Shown piece by piece: positions 51,995 through 61,030 of a DNA stretch of 64,000 nt. Location of the stretch: NCBI RefSeq assembly GCF_038069655.2, contig NZ_CP150951.2, positions 2,444,001 through 2,508,000 of the forward strand, read 5' to 3'. Each line of letters starts with the position of its first letter. Positions within the stretch are counted from its first letter, which is position 1. The notes below the pieces were generated by a model. It was given only the letters and a program-made list of their open reading frames with translations. It was not told the DNA's origin and searched no databases. A program made the translations under genes and the position numbers. Source of the DNA: Yoonia sp. BS5-3 (GTDB lineage Bacteria; Pseudomonadota; Alphaproteobacteria; Rhodobacterales; Rhodobacteraceae).

Positions 51995-54295
51995 ATGGAA
52001 AAGTTCGGCAAAAGCCAGTCTGTAACCCGGGTTGAGGACCTGCGCTTTTTGACGGGGCGCGGGCGCTATGTTGATGATATCGCGCCGGTTGGCGCGTTGC
52101 ATGCCTATTTTCTGCGCGCATCGGTTGCGCATGGCCGGATCACAGCGCTTGATCTGGATGCCGCCAAAGCGATGCCCGGCGTCCATCTGGTTGTTTGCGC
52201 CGATGACTTGATCGCCGCTGACGTCAAGATCGCGATGGGTTGCACGACCGTGAAGAACCGCGACGGTAGCCGCGGTGCCGCTCCCGAACGGCCCATCCTC
52301 GCCCGCGATCACGTCCGCCATGTCGGCGAGGCGGTGGCGATGATTGTGGCTGATGATCTTTTGGTTGCCAAAGATGCGGCAGAGCTGATCACGCTCGAAA
52401 TCGACGATTTGCCTGTCCATGTTGATCTGGCCATTGGCGGCCATGCAATACATGCCGATGCCCCTGAAAACCTGGCCTTTGATTGGGGCCTTGGCGACGA
52501 GGCAGCCACCCATGATGCCATTGCCACCGCCGCCCATGTCGTCAGATCCGAAGTGTTTGATAACCGCGTGATCGTTAACGCGATGGAGCCGCGTGGCTGT
52601 TTTGCCGAAACGGAGGACGGCCGTCTGCATCTGGCCTTCAACGGTCAGGGCGTTTGGGGTGCAAAAGATGATCTGGTGCATCATTTTGGGTTGGACCCTG
52701 CAGATGTGCGCGTGACCAATCCGGATGTCGGGGGCGGTTTTGGCATGAAGGGAATGCGCTATCCCGAACCGTTTTGCGTGGTCTTTGCTGCCCTGGCACT
52801 GGGCCGTCCGGTGCGTTGGATGTCAGAACGCACCGAGGCGATGCTGAGCGATAATGCAGGTCGTGATCTGACAACGACTGCGACGCTTGCCTTTGACGAT
52901 GACTATCGCATTGTCGCCTATCATATTGATACGATTGCCAATATGGGCGCGTATAATTCGCAATTTGCGCAGGTCATTCAGACAGATCTATTCGCCAAAG
53001 TCCTAATGGGCACCTATGATGTGCAGACCGCGTATATGCGCACGCGCGGCATCTTTACCAATACCACACCAGTTGATGCTTATCGTGGGGCTGGGCGGCC
53101 AGAGGCGATTTTCATTCTTGAACGTATGATGGACGAGGCCGCGCGCACATTGGGTGTTGATCCCTGGCAGCTGCGGGAGAAGAATTTTATCGTGCCGGCT
53201 CAGTTTCCATATAAAACGGTCTCTGGTGTGACCTATGATGTGGGCGATTTCGCGCGCGTTCTGTCCCGGGTGGGTCAAGAAGCGGATCGCGATGGTTTTG
53301 CGGCCCGCAAGGCGGCATCGGCAGCGCAGGGAAAGCTGCGCGGGCAGGGGCTGTGTTATTACATTGAAAGTATCCTGGGCGATCCAGCTGAGACCACAAG
53401 CGTCGAATTCACCGAAGATGGCGCGCTGATTTACGTTGGCACGCAATCAAACGGGCAGGGGCATGAGACGGTCTATGCCCAGTTCCTGGCAGATCAAACG
53501 GGTATCCCCGCCGATCAGATCAAGGTGGTTCAAGGGGACAGCGACCGCATCGCAACGGGTGGCGGGACTGGCGGATCACGCTCGGTCACGGTGCAAAACA
53601 CCGCGACATTGGCGACGGTGGATGTGATCGTGCAGGCGTTCAGCGCTTTCCTGGCCGAAACCGAAACGGTTGATCCGGCGGCTGTCAGCTTTGACGATGA
53701 ACGGTTCCGCATCACCGGGTCAAACCTGACGCCATCCATGTTGGAGGTCGCTGAAATGGCCCGGAAGGCCGGGCGCGATGATCTTTTGCACCATTCGGCG
53801 CGGATCAAACTGGACAATCGCAGCTTTCCAAACGGGGCTCATGTTACAGAAATTGAGATCGATCCCGACACCGGTGCGCTGACCGTTGATCGCTATACGG
53901 TCGTTGATGATTTCGGCAATCTTATCAATCCGATGCTCGCCGAAGGGCAGGTGCATGGCGGGGTTGTGCAGGGGCTTGGCCAGGCGGTGACAGAGCATGC
54001 TGCCTTTGATGAAAACGGCCAATTGCTCACCGCAAGTTTTATGGACTACGGGATGCCGCGTGCCGATGATGTTCCCATGATTGGGTTCTCAACAGAATGC
54101 ACGCCGTCGCTTTATAATCCCATGGGGATGAAGGGTTGCGGTGAGGCGGGCACGGTCGGCGCGCTGGCTGCAATAAGTAACGCGGTCATTGACGCATTGT
54201 GGGATGTCGGCGTGCGTGAGGTTGATATGCCTTTCACGCCGCACCGGATTTGGCAGGCCATTCAGACTGCGAAGGCACGCGATGCCGCTGCGTGA
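51995..54295 (+). CDS. xanthine dehydrogenase/CoxL-type molybdopterin hydroxylase large subunit
   Basis: 766 residues. The N-terminal a/b hammerhead domain begins KSQSVTRVEDLRFLTGRGRYVDDI. Molybdopterin-binding motifs GGGFGMKG and GQGHETVYAQF follow, and the catalytic Glu is in KGCGEAGTVG near the C-terminus. The loop AYRGAGRPEA is the form II type, not the AYRCSFR loop of true form I CO dehydrogenase, so the substrate is unknown. The FAD and [2Fe-2S] subunits that normally accompany it are absent on both sides. ATG 51995 has GAGG upstream; it overlaps the next gene by 14 bp. Confidence 0.88.
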   Translation: MEKFGKSQSVTRVEDLRFLTGRGRYVDDIAPVGALHAYFLRASVAHGRITALDLDAAKAMPGVHLVVCADDLIAADVKIAMGCTTVKNRDGSRGAAPERPILARDHVRHVGEAVAMIVADDLLVAKDAAELITLEIDDLPVHVDLAIGGHAIHADAPENLAFDWGLGDEAATHDAIATAAHVVRSEVFDNRVIVNAMEPRGCFAETEDGRLHLAFNGQGVWGAKDDLVHHFGLDPADVRVTNPDVGGGFGMKGMRYPEPFCVVFAALALGRPVRWMSERTEAMLSDNAGRDLTTTATLAFDDDYRIVAYHIDTIANMGAYNSQFAQVIQTDLFAKVLMGTYDVQTAYMRTRGIFTNTTPVDAYRGAGRPEAIFILERMMDEAARTLGVDPWQLREKNFIVPAQFPYKTVSGVTYDVGDFARVLSRVGQEADRDGFAARKAASAAQGKLRGQGLCYYIESILGDPAETTSVEFTEDGALIYVGTQSNGQGHETVYAQFLADQTGIPADQIKVVQGDSDRIATGGGTGGSRSVTVQNTATLATVDVIVQAFSAFLAETETVDPAAVSFDDERFRITGSNLTPSMLEVAEMARKAGRDDLLHHSARIKLDNRSFPNGAHVTEIEIDPDTGALTVDRYTVVDDFGNLINPMLAEGQVHGGVVQGLGQAVTEHAAFDENGQLLTASFMDYGMPRADDVPMIGFSTECTPSLYNPMGMKGCGEAGTVGALAAISNAVIDALWDVGVREVDMPFTPHRIWQAIQTAKARDAAA

Positions 54296-55358
54296 CTGGC
54301 TATTAGGTCTTTTCGGGCGCCGCGCGCGGACCGAAGAAGGCGGGGGGCGCAAACGGGGCCCGGCCACGCATGTTGTCATTCTGGATGGAACGATGTCCTC
54401 GCTTGAGCCGGGGCGGGAAACCAATGCCGGGCTGACATTTAAGCTGCTGCGCGAGGTCGGGCGCAGCGCAAACCTGACTGTCTATTACGAGGCGGGCATC
54501 CAATGGCGCGACTGGCGCAGTACGTGGGATGTCATGACGGGAAAAGGGATCAACAGGCAGATCAAGCGTGCTTATGGTGTTTTGGCCTCGCGCTATCGGC
54601 CCGGGGACCAGATCGTTTTGATCGGCTATTCGCGGGGGGCTTATGCCGTTCGTTCCCTCGCAGGGGTCATTGATCTGGTTGGGCTGGTTCGGGCCGACTG
54701 CGCGACCGTGCGTGCCGTCCGCCAGGCCTATCGCCATTACAAAATCGGCGCGCGCGGCGCGACGGCGCAGGATTTTCGCGATATTTACTGCCACCCCGAT
54801 GTCCAGATTGAGGCTGTGGCCGTTTGGGACACAGTCAAAGCGCTGGGGCTGCGCCTGCCGATTGCATGGCGCTGGGTCCAATCGCAGCATAATTTTCACA
54901 ATCACAGTTTGGGCAGCCATATCCGCAATGGCTTTCATGCGGTGGCCGTCAATGAACGGCGCGAGGCGTATGCCCCCGTGATGTGGGATTGCCCGCCCGG
55001 ATGGTCTGGGAACATGGAACAGGTTTGGTTTCGCGGCAATCATGCGGATGTTGGCGGTCAGGTTGGCGATTTTCCAGATGCGCGGCCTTTGTCGAATATC
55101 CCGCTTGTCTGGATGCTGGACCGGCTATCGGCCTGCGGTGTGCCCTTGCCCGATGACTGGCGGGGGCGTTTTCCGCAGGATGTGAACGCGCCCTCGATAG
55201 GGAATTGGCATGGCTGGGCCAAAATATTCTTGTCCCGCCGCAAGCGCATCATTGGACGGGACATGTCAGAGCGTTTGCATGACACAGTTGCTGATCTGGA
55301 CAGCCCGAAAAGAGGATTTTCGTCTATCGTGGCCAGATTATCCTCGGCTGAGCAATGA
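54282..55358 (+). CDS. DUF2235 alpha/beta hydrolase (Tle1-like)
   Basis: 358 residues. Nucleophile elbow GYSRGAYAVRS with Ser117, acid in VWDTVKALG (Asp183) and His254 in GNHADVGG form the DUF2235 catalytic triad. Members include type VI phospholipase effectors, but no T6SS genes are near and many chromosomal members are uncharacterised. The start at ATG 54282 lies inside the end of the CoxL-like gene, and the stop overlaps the following gene by ATGA. It is therefore the middle of a three-gene unit. A short hydrophobic N-terminus (RDWLLGLFG) may attach it to the membrane. Confidence 0.85.
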   Translation: MPLRDWLLGLFGRRARTEEGGGRKRGPATHVVILDGTMSSLEPGRETNAGLTFKLLREVGRSANLTVYYEAGIQWRDWRSTWDVMTGKGINRQIKRAYGVLASRYRPGDQIVLIGYSRGAYAVRSLAGVIDLVGLVRADCATVRAVRQAYRHYKIGARGATAQDFRDIYCHPDVQIEAVAVWDTVKALGLRLPIAWRWVQSQHNFHNHSLGSHIRNGFHAVAVNERREAYAPVMWDCPPGWSGNMEQVWFRGNHADVGGQVGDFPDARPLSNIPLVWMLDRLSACGVPLPDDWRGRFPQDVNAPSIGNWHGWAKIFLSRRKRIIGRDMSERLHDTVADLDSPKRGFSSIVARLSSAEQ

Positions 55359-55738
55359 TATCCGTGTTGTCACCCGACGCATTGCTATCAACCCTCACAG
55401 ATCTGGAAACAGGTGTTTGGCAGGCCTTGGTTGACGGGGATGCCGCAGCCGATGCGGCCAGCCTCGATGACGGTTTTCTGGGGGTCTATTGTGATGGTTT
55501 TGCGGGCAAATCCGATCATGTCCGTCAATTGGATGGTGGCCCCACGATCGTGTTTTTCTCTTTGTCGCAGCACCACGTGTTGCCGCTTGGAGATGCGCAC
55601 ACAGTGCTGTCCTATCGCGCTGATTTCACGCGTGTTGGCAGCGATGCGGCCGAAGCGATGTATGTCAGCTCAATTTGGAAGGTCAGCGGCCAGAGCTGGG
55701 TAAATGTTTTCAGCCAGGACACAGCTGTGATCCTTTAA
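55355..55738 (+). CDS. SnoaL/DUF4440-like protein
   Basis: 127 residues, no signal peptide. Starts with a helix (LSTLTDLETGVWQALVDGDA) leading into beta-strands (TIVFFSLSQHHVLPLG, AMYVSSIWKVSGQSWVNVFSQDT), the cone-shaped NTF2/DUF4440 pattern. Coupled to the DUF2235 gene by ATGA; its stop overlaps the convergent thioesterase stop (TTAA). Binding or isomerase activity cannot be predicted. Confidence 0.72.
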   Translation: MISVLSPDALLSTLTDLETGVWQALVDGDAAADAASLDDGFLGVYCDGFAGKSDHVRQLDGGPTIVFFSLSQHHVLPLGDAHTVLSYRADFTRVGSDAAEAMYVSSIWKVSGQSWVNVFSQDTAVIL

Positions 55739-56220
55739 GCGCTCGCAATCTGCATGATCAAACAGGTGGTTGATCCGGTGGCGTAAAGTTTGCCGTCGCT
55801 CGCCCCGCGGATTTCTCCATGCGCGACGCCGGTTGAGCGTCCAGCGTGGTCAATCACGCCGCTTGCCAGGATTTCGGTCCCCAAGGGGATCGCACGGGTC
55901 AGATTTACCTTATATTCCAATGTCGTATAGATGGCGCCCTTGGGTACCTTTGTCATCACCGCGCAGGCCATGCAACTGTCAAGCAACGTGCCGTACCAGC
56001 CGCCATGCACGCCGCTCAGCGGGTTGCTATGTACAAATTCCGGGGTGCCCCGAAAGACGACTTTGCCCGGCGCGACACTGTCCAATTGGTAATTGAGCAG
56101 GGCCGAGATGGGCGGCCGCGCGATTTCCCCGCGCAGCATGGCTTGCATGAATTCCAGCCCAGATAGTGACAAGACGGTTGCTTGATCTGGTAAATCAGCG
56201 GGGGATTTGGCGGTGAACAT
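55735..56220 (-). CDS. PaaI-type hotdog thioesterase
   Basis: 161 residues, single hotdog fold. The family signature HSNPLSGVHGGWYGTLLDSC (about 75-94) contains the HGG turn and the catalytic Asp. Then TLEYKVNLTRAIP follows. Hydrolyses acyl-CoA, typically aryl- or medium-chain. ATG 56220 has GGAG upstream. It converges with the SnoaL-like gene and lies 40 bp after metF on the same strand. Confidence 0.87.
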   Translation of the reverse strand: MFTAKSPADLPDQATVLSLSGLEFMQAMLRGEIARPPISALLNYQLDSVAPGKVVFRGTPEFVHSNPLSGVHGGWYGTLLDSCMACAVMTKVPKGAIYTTLEYKVNLTRAIPLGTEILASGVIDHAGRSTGVAHGEIRGASDGKLYATGSTTCLIMQIASA

Positions 56221-56260
56221 TGCAGGCTCCGGGGTAGGACGTTTCCCCGAAGCTGGCCGT

Positions 56261-57127
56261 TTAGGCGACGTTTTGCAACTGGCCTTTTGGCGTGATTCCA
56301 AAGGCATGGCAGACATCGCGGGTCAGCTCGGGGCGGTTGAGCGTGTAGAAATGCAGGTGATTCACGCCGCCTTGGATCAGTTCATCGCACAGCTCAGTCG
56401 CAAGCGCTGTGGCCAGCAATTCTTTGTTGCCATCGCGGTCTGCGTTGTCAAAGGCGTCGCGTATGATCTGCGGGATATGCGTGCCGCATTGTGCCGCGAA
56501 TTTCTGTGTGCCCTTCCAGTTTTCGATGGGCAGGATGCCCGGAATAATCGGCGCATCGATCCCGGCTTTGACGCACGCATCGCGGAACCGGAAAAACGTG
56601 TCAGCCTCAAAGAAAAACTGTGTGATCGCCGAACTGGCGCCTGCATCGATCTTGCGCTTCAGGAACGCGATATCGGCGGCTTGGTCGGCAGCATCGGGGT
56701 GCTTTTCCGGGTAGGCGCCGACGCGGATGTTGAAATTCCCGGTGTCAGAAAGCGCTTCGATCAGCGCGACGGATGATTCAAAGCCCTCCGGATGCGGGGT
56801 GAATTTGCTGGCGCCTTTGGGGGCATCGCCGCGCAGGGCCACGATATCGCGCACACCTTCTTTGGCATAACCTTCTGCAATCTCAAGTGTTTCTGCCTTG
56901 GTCGCGTCAACGCATGTCAAATGCGCCGCAACTTTCAGGCCGCTGGTCCGGTGGATCGTGCCGACGGCCTCATGCGTCAGTTTGCGTGTCGTGCCGCCCG
57001 CACCATAGGTCACCGAGACAAAGCTGGGGTCAAGCGGCGCCAGCGTGTTCACGCAGTCCCAAAGCCGAAAAGATCCTTCCAGTGATTTGGGCGGGAAGAA
57101 TTCGAATGAAATGGACGGTGTAGACAT
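56261..57127 (-). CDS. metF: 5,10-methylenetetrahydrofolate reductase
   Basis: 288 residues, FAD-dependent reduction of methylene-THF to methyl-THF for methionine synthesis. TIM barrel with SFEFFPPK (7-14) containing the catalytic Glu, VTYGAGG, HLTCVDAT, IVALRGD, ITQFFFEAD and PIIPGILPI in order. ATG 57127 has GAGG upstream. It is divergent from metR with a MetR-like box between the two genes. Confidence 0.95.
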   Translation of the reverse strand: MSTPSISFEFFPPKSLEGSFRLWDCVNTLAPLDPSFVSVTYGAGGTTRKLTHEAVGTIHRTSGLKVAAHLTCVDATKAETLEIAEGYAKEGVRDIVALRGDAPKGASKFTPHPEGFESSVALIEALSDTGNFNIRVGAYPEKHPDAADQAADIAFLKRKIDAGASSAITQFFFEADTFFRFRDACVKAGIDAPIIPGILPIENWKGTQKFAAQCGTHIPQIIRDAFDNADRDGNKELLATALATELCDELIQGGVNHLHFYTLNRPELTRDVCHAFGITPKGQLQNVA

Positions 57128-57173
57128 CAGCGGACCTCTCTCTTGCCAATGTCTTATCTCATCCCTATTGAGT

Positions 57174-57186
57174 TGAGGCAAATTCA
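57174..57186. promoter_or_regulatory. MetR-type box between metF and metR
   Basis: TGAGGCAAATTCA matches the MetR consensus TGAA-N5-TTCA at seven of eight fixed positions. It lies 47 bp before the metF ATG and 35 bp before the metR ATG, the expected place for a LysR-type regulator acting on the divergent gene and on itself. Confidence 0.65.
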
Positions 57187-57220
57187 TAAACTTCAGCAAG
57201 GTCATGAGGGCCGCTCATAT

Positions 57221-58126
57221 ATGCATATTGAGTTTCGCCATCTACGCACGATCAAAGCCATCCATGATACCGGTGGTTTGGCCAAGGCTGCCGATCAGCT
57301 GAATATCACGCAGTCAGCTTTATCCCACCAAATCAAAGGGATAGAGGATCAGGCAGGGGTCGAACTTTTTGTGCGCCGCTCAAAGCCGCTGAAACTGTCA
57401 GCGGCGGGTATGAAAATGCTGGCCGCAGCAGAAGAGATTTTGCCCCGGGTTGCCGCCCTTGAGACTGAATTTTCAGGGTTGATCGCGGGCAGCGCTGGCC
57501 GGTTGCATATCGCCATTGAGTGCCATGCCTGTTTTGAGTGGCTTTTCCCGGTGCTTGAGCAGTTTCGCAAAGCCTGGCCCGAGGTCGATGTCGACATTCG
57601 CCCTGGTCTTGCCTTTGACGCACTGCCGGCGCTTCGCAAGGAAGAGGTCGATTTGGTCGTCACCTCGGACCCCGAGCCGTCACCGGACACTGATTACACG
57701 CCGCTTTTTGATTATGAACCCGTTTTTGTGGCCTCGTCGACGCATCCGCTGGCCCAAAAAGACTTTGTCGAGGCCGCTGATTTTCGCGGCGAGACCTTGA
57801 TCACCTACCCGGTAGAACCCGCACGCCTTGATGTTTTTTCGCAGCTTTTGACGCCCGCCCGTATTGAACCGGCCGCTGTGCGTCAGGTGGAACTGACAGC
57901 CGTGATCCTGCTGCTGGTTGCGTCTAATCGCGGTGTTGCGGTGTTACCTGACTGGGTGGTCCGGCAGGTGCGCTATAATTCGGACTATGTGACCCGGCCC
58001 CTAACCGCTGATGGGATTACCCGGCGGCTTTATGCGGCGACCCGCAGCGATGAGACCAGCCTGCCATTCATGGCCCATTTGACGCGGCTTGCACGACAAG
58101 AGGCCGTGAAACTGCAACGTCATTGA
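57221..58126 (+). CDS. metR: LysR-family regulator, MetR type
   Basis: 301 residues. N-terminal LysR helix-turn-helix (about 5-62, with LAKAADQLNITQSALSHQIKG) and a substrate-binding domain (about 90-295). IECHACFEWLFPVLEQF and VDVDIRPG are typical of MetR, which senses homocysteine and activates met genes. Divergent from metF. ATG 57221 was chosen because the LysR domain begins MHIEFRHLRTI. The 3' end overlaps the convergent GGDEF-EAL gene by 59 bp. Confidence 0.9.
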   Translation: MHIEFRHLRTIKAIHDTGGLAKAADQLNITQSALSHQIKGIEDQAGVELFVRRSKPLKLSAAGMKMLAAAEEILPRVAALETEFSGLIAGSAGRLHIAIECHACFEWLFPVLEQFRKAWPEVDVDIRPGLAFDALPALRKEEVDLVVTSDPEPSPDTDYTPLFDYEPVFVASSTHPLAQKDFVEAADFRGETLITYPVEPARLDVFSQLLTPARIEPAAVRQVELTAVILLLVASNRGVAVLPDWVVRQVRYNSDYVTRPLTADGITRRLYAATRSDETSLPFMAHLTRLARQEAVKLQRH

Positions 58127-60077
58127 ACGCGCCATGTTGCCGCTGGTGATCGGCCGGATACCTGTAACCTTCGACTGTCAAACGCAGTTTTGTCTCAGAG
58201 ATTGGTGCGGCCATGCCGTATAGATAACCTTGAACGATGCTGCACCCCATTTCGGTCAACATCTGTTCCTGCTGCGGGGTTTCGACCCCTTCTGCCACAA
58301 CAACAACGCCAAGACCTTCCCCGATTGTCAGAAGCCCTTCAACAAGCACGTGCGCCGCAGGGTCAACGCCAAGATCACGTACAAAACCTGTATCGAGTTT
58401 GAGTTCATCGAATTCCAGATCTTTGAGATGCTGGAAAGACGCAAATCCGGTTCCAAAGTCATCAAGTGAAATCCGCACGCCCGCTTCTCTGAAATTGGCG
58501 ATTGATCGTTGAATGATATCGCTGGATCGGGCGATAAAGATATCTTCGGTAATTTCGAATGTCAGATGTCGCCGCAAATGCGGGTAAAGGTCGATTTGCG
58601 CCAGAAGATCATTGTGACCTGAAACTGTCGCCAGTGTCGTCTCCGACACGTTGATTGAAACCTGACCCGGATCAAGCCCGTCGCGAACAAGATCATCTAG
58701 ATCGCTGAGCACGCGTTCGGCGGTGTGCAGCGTGAATTCGCCCTGCAGCCCTAACTCATTGATTTGGGGAAGAAATGCGGCAGGCGAGAGGATGCCGCGT
58801 TCAGGATGTTGCCAGCGAGAAAGGGCCTCAAACCCGATGATCCGTTTGCTTTCCAGCGCGATTTTGGGTTGATAGAAGGGTACGATTTCGCCGTTGCGCA
58901 TAGCGTCGACCAGAACCTTGCGGTCATCAAGGCTGGCCCGCACCGGGAATGCCGCTTTGTCAAAAATGACGGCGTCGTGATTTGCGTCATTCTTGGCCGA
59001 AAACATGGCCTGATCTGCGCCAGACATTAATGTCGCCAAATCGGCGGTGTCCGCGCCCTGGCGGGCGATCCCGATACTGGCACTGACCTGCAGCATTTTT
59101 TGTTCAAACGGAATAGGCCGGTCGATCACGGCAAGAAGGTATTCGCCAAAGTGTTTGGCTTGTTCGGAGGTCATAAAATCAGTCTTCACAACCGCAAACT
59201 CATCACCGCCAAGCCGCGCGACATGCCCATCTTTGCCGACAAGTTTGCGCAGCCTTTGCGCGATGGTGCAAAGCACCGCGTCCCCAGCGGAATGGCTGTA
59301 GCTGTCATTGATCGGCTTGAACCCGTCCAGATCCATTAAGAATACGGTCACGCCCAGCTTATCGGCATGTTGCCGCATGAGGCTTTCGACAATTTCATCA
59401 AAAGCCCGCCTGTTCATCAGATCGGTGAGCGCGTCGTATCGTGACAAACGCTCAAGCTCCATCAGGCGCAAATTGGCTTCCTCGCGGGCCCTTTCCAGGG
59501 CGCGGTTGGTGTCTTTCTGCCGGTTCATCGTATCGAATGTATTGACGATATAGACAACGCAAAGCGCTGCAACCACAGCCCATTCCAGATTGCTGGATTG
59601 ATGGGCCGGGTTTGTGGAAAGGTTTTCAAACATCCAGAACGTCGTTCCGAATGCGGGCATCATTTGGGACCAGTTGTAGAATGGCAATTGCCCGAATGTG
59701 TTGCTGATATGGACCAAGATACCAAATATCCAAAGATATCCGGCCAAGATAAACGGCAGATTGTCACTGTTGGACAGGATGACCGAGAACGCCAAAAAAG
59801 GCAGCGTCGTTGCCCAATTCAGAGCAAAGACCGCCGTCGCCAGCATGACGCCAAGCGGTTTGTCAAATTGGCTGGCCCTTTTATTGAGTGGGTATGTCGT
59901 ACACTCAATCGCGATCACGATGGCACCAGTGATCAACGCGGCCCGTTCAAACCCGGCCAGGTAGCAGACCATCACCATCATCATGGCTGTCGCGACCCGC
60001 TTGGCGACATCACGCCCCGAGATATGCCCGGCGATCTGCGTTTGATGCAAAAAATAGTTTAACTGACCACGATGCAT
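58068..60077 (-). CDS. membrane-bound GGDEF-EAL protein (cyclic di-GMP turnover)
   Basis: 669 residues. Five to six N-terminal helices (about 20-190) form a sensor or anchor. A GGDEF domain follows with intact RLGGDEFAV, then an EAL domain with FEALSRW, NVSE, EITE, DDFGTG, ELKLD and AEGVET, all catalytic residues present. It could both make and break cyclic di-GMP. ATG 60077 was taken, 14 bp after GGAGG; a TTG at 60101 is possible but lies before that site. Its end overlaps metR by 59 bp on the other strand. Confidence 0.9.
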   Translation of the reverse strand: MHRGQLNYFLHQTQIAGHISGRDVAKRVATAMMMVMVCYLAGFERAALITGAIVIAIECTTYPLNKRASQFDKPLGVMLATAVFALNWATTLPFLAFSVILSNSDNLPFILAGYLWIFGILVHISNTFGQLPFYNWSQMMPAFGTTFWMFENLSTNPAHQSSNLEWAVVAALCVVYIVNTFDTMNRQKDTNRALERAREEANLRLMELERLSRYDALTDLMNRRAFDEIVESLMRQHADKLGVTVFLMDLDGFKPINDSYSHSAGDAVLCTIAQRLRKLVGKDGHVARLGGDEFAVVKTDFMTSEQAKHFGEYLLAVIDRPIPFEQKMLQVSASIGIARQGADTADLATLMSGADQAMFSAKNDANHDAVIFDKAAFPVRASLDDRKVLVDAMRNGEIVPFYQPKIALESKRIIGFEALSRWQHPERGILSPAAFLPQINELGLQGEFTLHTAERVLSDLDDLVRDGLDPGQVSINVSETTLATVSGHNDLLAQIDLYPHLRRHLTFEITEDIFIARSSDIIQRSIANFREAGVRISLDDFGTGFASFQHLKDLEFDELKLDTGFVRDLGVDPAAHVLVEGLLTIGEGLGVVVVAEGVETPQQEQMLTEMGCSIVQGYLYGMAAPISETKLRLTVEGYRYPADHQRQHGAFNDVAVSRPLVVQAASNGP

Positions 60078-60239
60078 TTGACTTTGGTATGCCTCCTGCA
60101 AAGGGTATGCTTTTTTCGTGGAAATAATCCGTTAAATCCCGACGTAGACTTTGCCTATGGTTAAGGAACACTTGCCCCTTGTTCCGCCGCCAGCTTGGGC
60201 CTATACGCCCGGCTTGACCCCCGCAAAAGGATCCTCGGC

Positions 60240-61028
60240 ATGGCTGGCAGTGCAAATCTGAACGTGATGATGAAAACGGCGCGCAAGGCGGGCCGCGCGT
60301 TGCTGAAGGACTTTGGCGAGGTTGAGAACCTGCAGGTCAGCGCCAAAGGCCCCGGTGATTTCGTCAGCCGTGCTGACCGCACGGCCGAACAGACCATCCG
60401 CGAAGATCTGATGCATGCCCGCCCGACCTACGGGTTTCTGGGCGAAGAGGGTAAAGAGATTGACGGTGATGACCCGACCCGCCGCTGGATTGTCGATCCG
60501 CTTGATGGCACCACGAATTTCCTACACGGCCTGCCGCATTGGGCCGTTTCGATCGCGTTGGAACATAAGGGCCAGATTGTCGCTGGCGTTATCTATGACC
60601 CCGTAAAGGATGAGATGTTCTACGCCGAAAAAGGTGGTGGTTCCTGGCTCAACGAAGGCCGTTTGCGCGTTTCAAGCCGCAATCGCATGATCGAGTCCAT
60701 CTTTGCGACGGGCCTGCCATTTGCGGGCCGTTCTGATTTGCCTGAAACGCTTCAGGATCTGGCCCGTATCTTGCCCGCCTGCGCAGGTGTGCGCCGTTTT
60801 GGGGCGGCGGCCTTGGATTTGGCCTATGTGGCCGCTGGCCGCTATGATGGCTTTTGGGAACGCCGTTTGAACATCTGGGATATTGCTGCAGGTATCATCA
60901 TCCTGCGCGAGGCTGGCGGGATGATTGAGCCACTAAACCCTGAGGGCGATATCATGGATGACGGTGCGCTTATCTGCGCGAATGAGCCGATCTTTGACAG
61001 TTTCGCCAAGGTGATCCGCCAAAACTGA
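60240..61028 (+). CDS. suhB: inositol monophosphatase family protein
   Basis: 262 residues, Mg-dependent phosphatase. Metal-site motifs: GEEG (about 80-83), WIVDPLDGTTNFLHG (about 93-107) with both Asp residues, and the C-terminal WDIAAG. SuhB members dephosphorylate inositol phosphates and also act in rRNA transcription antitermination in enterobacteria. ATG 60240 has AAGGA upstream. Convergent with the rhomboid gene, 2 bp between stops. Confidence 0.92.
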   Translation: MAGSANLNVMMKTARKAGRALLKDFGEVENLQVSAKGPGDFVSRADRTAEQTIREDLMHARPTYGFLGEEGKEIDGDDPTRRWIVDPLDGTTNFLHGLPHWAVSIALEHKGQIVAGVIYDPVKDEMFYAEKGGGSWLNEGRLRVSSRNRMIESIFATGLPFAGRSDLPETLQDLARILPACAGVRRFGAAALDLAYVAAGRYDGFWERRLNIWDIAAGIIILREAGGMIEPLNPEGDIMDDGALICANEPIFDSFAKVIRQN

Positions 61029-61030
61029 TC

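Noticed and set aside
54282..55358. Type VI secretion effector
   Set aside because: The DUF2235 triad is present, but no VgrG, adaptor, immunity or T6SS structural gene is nearby.
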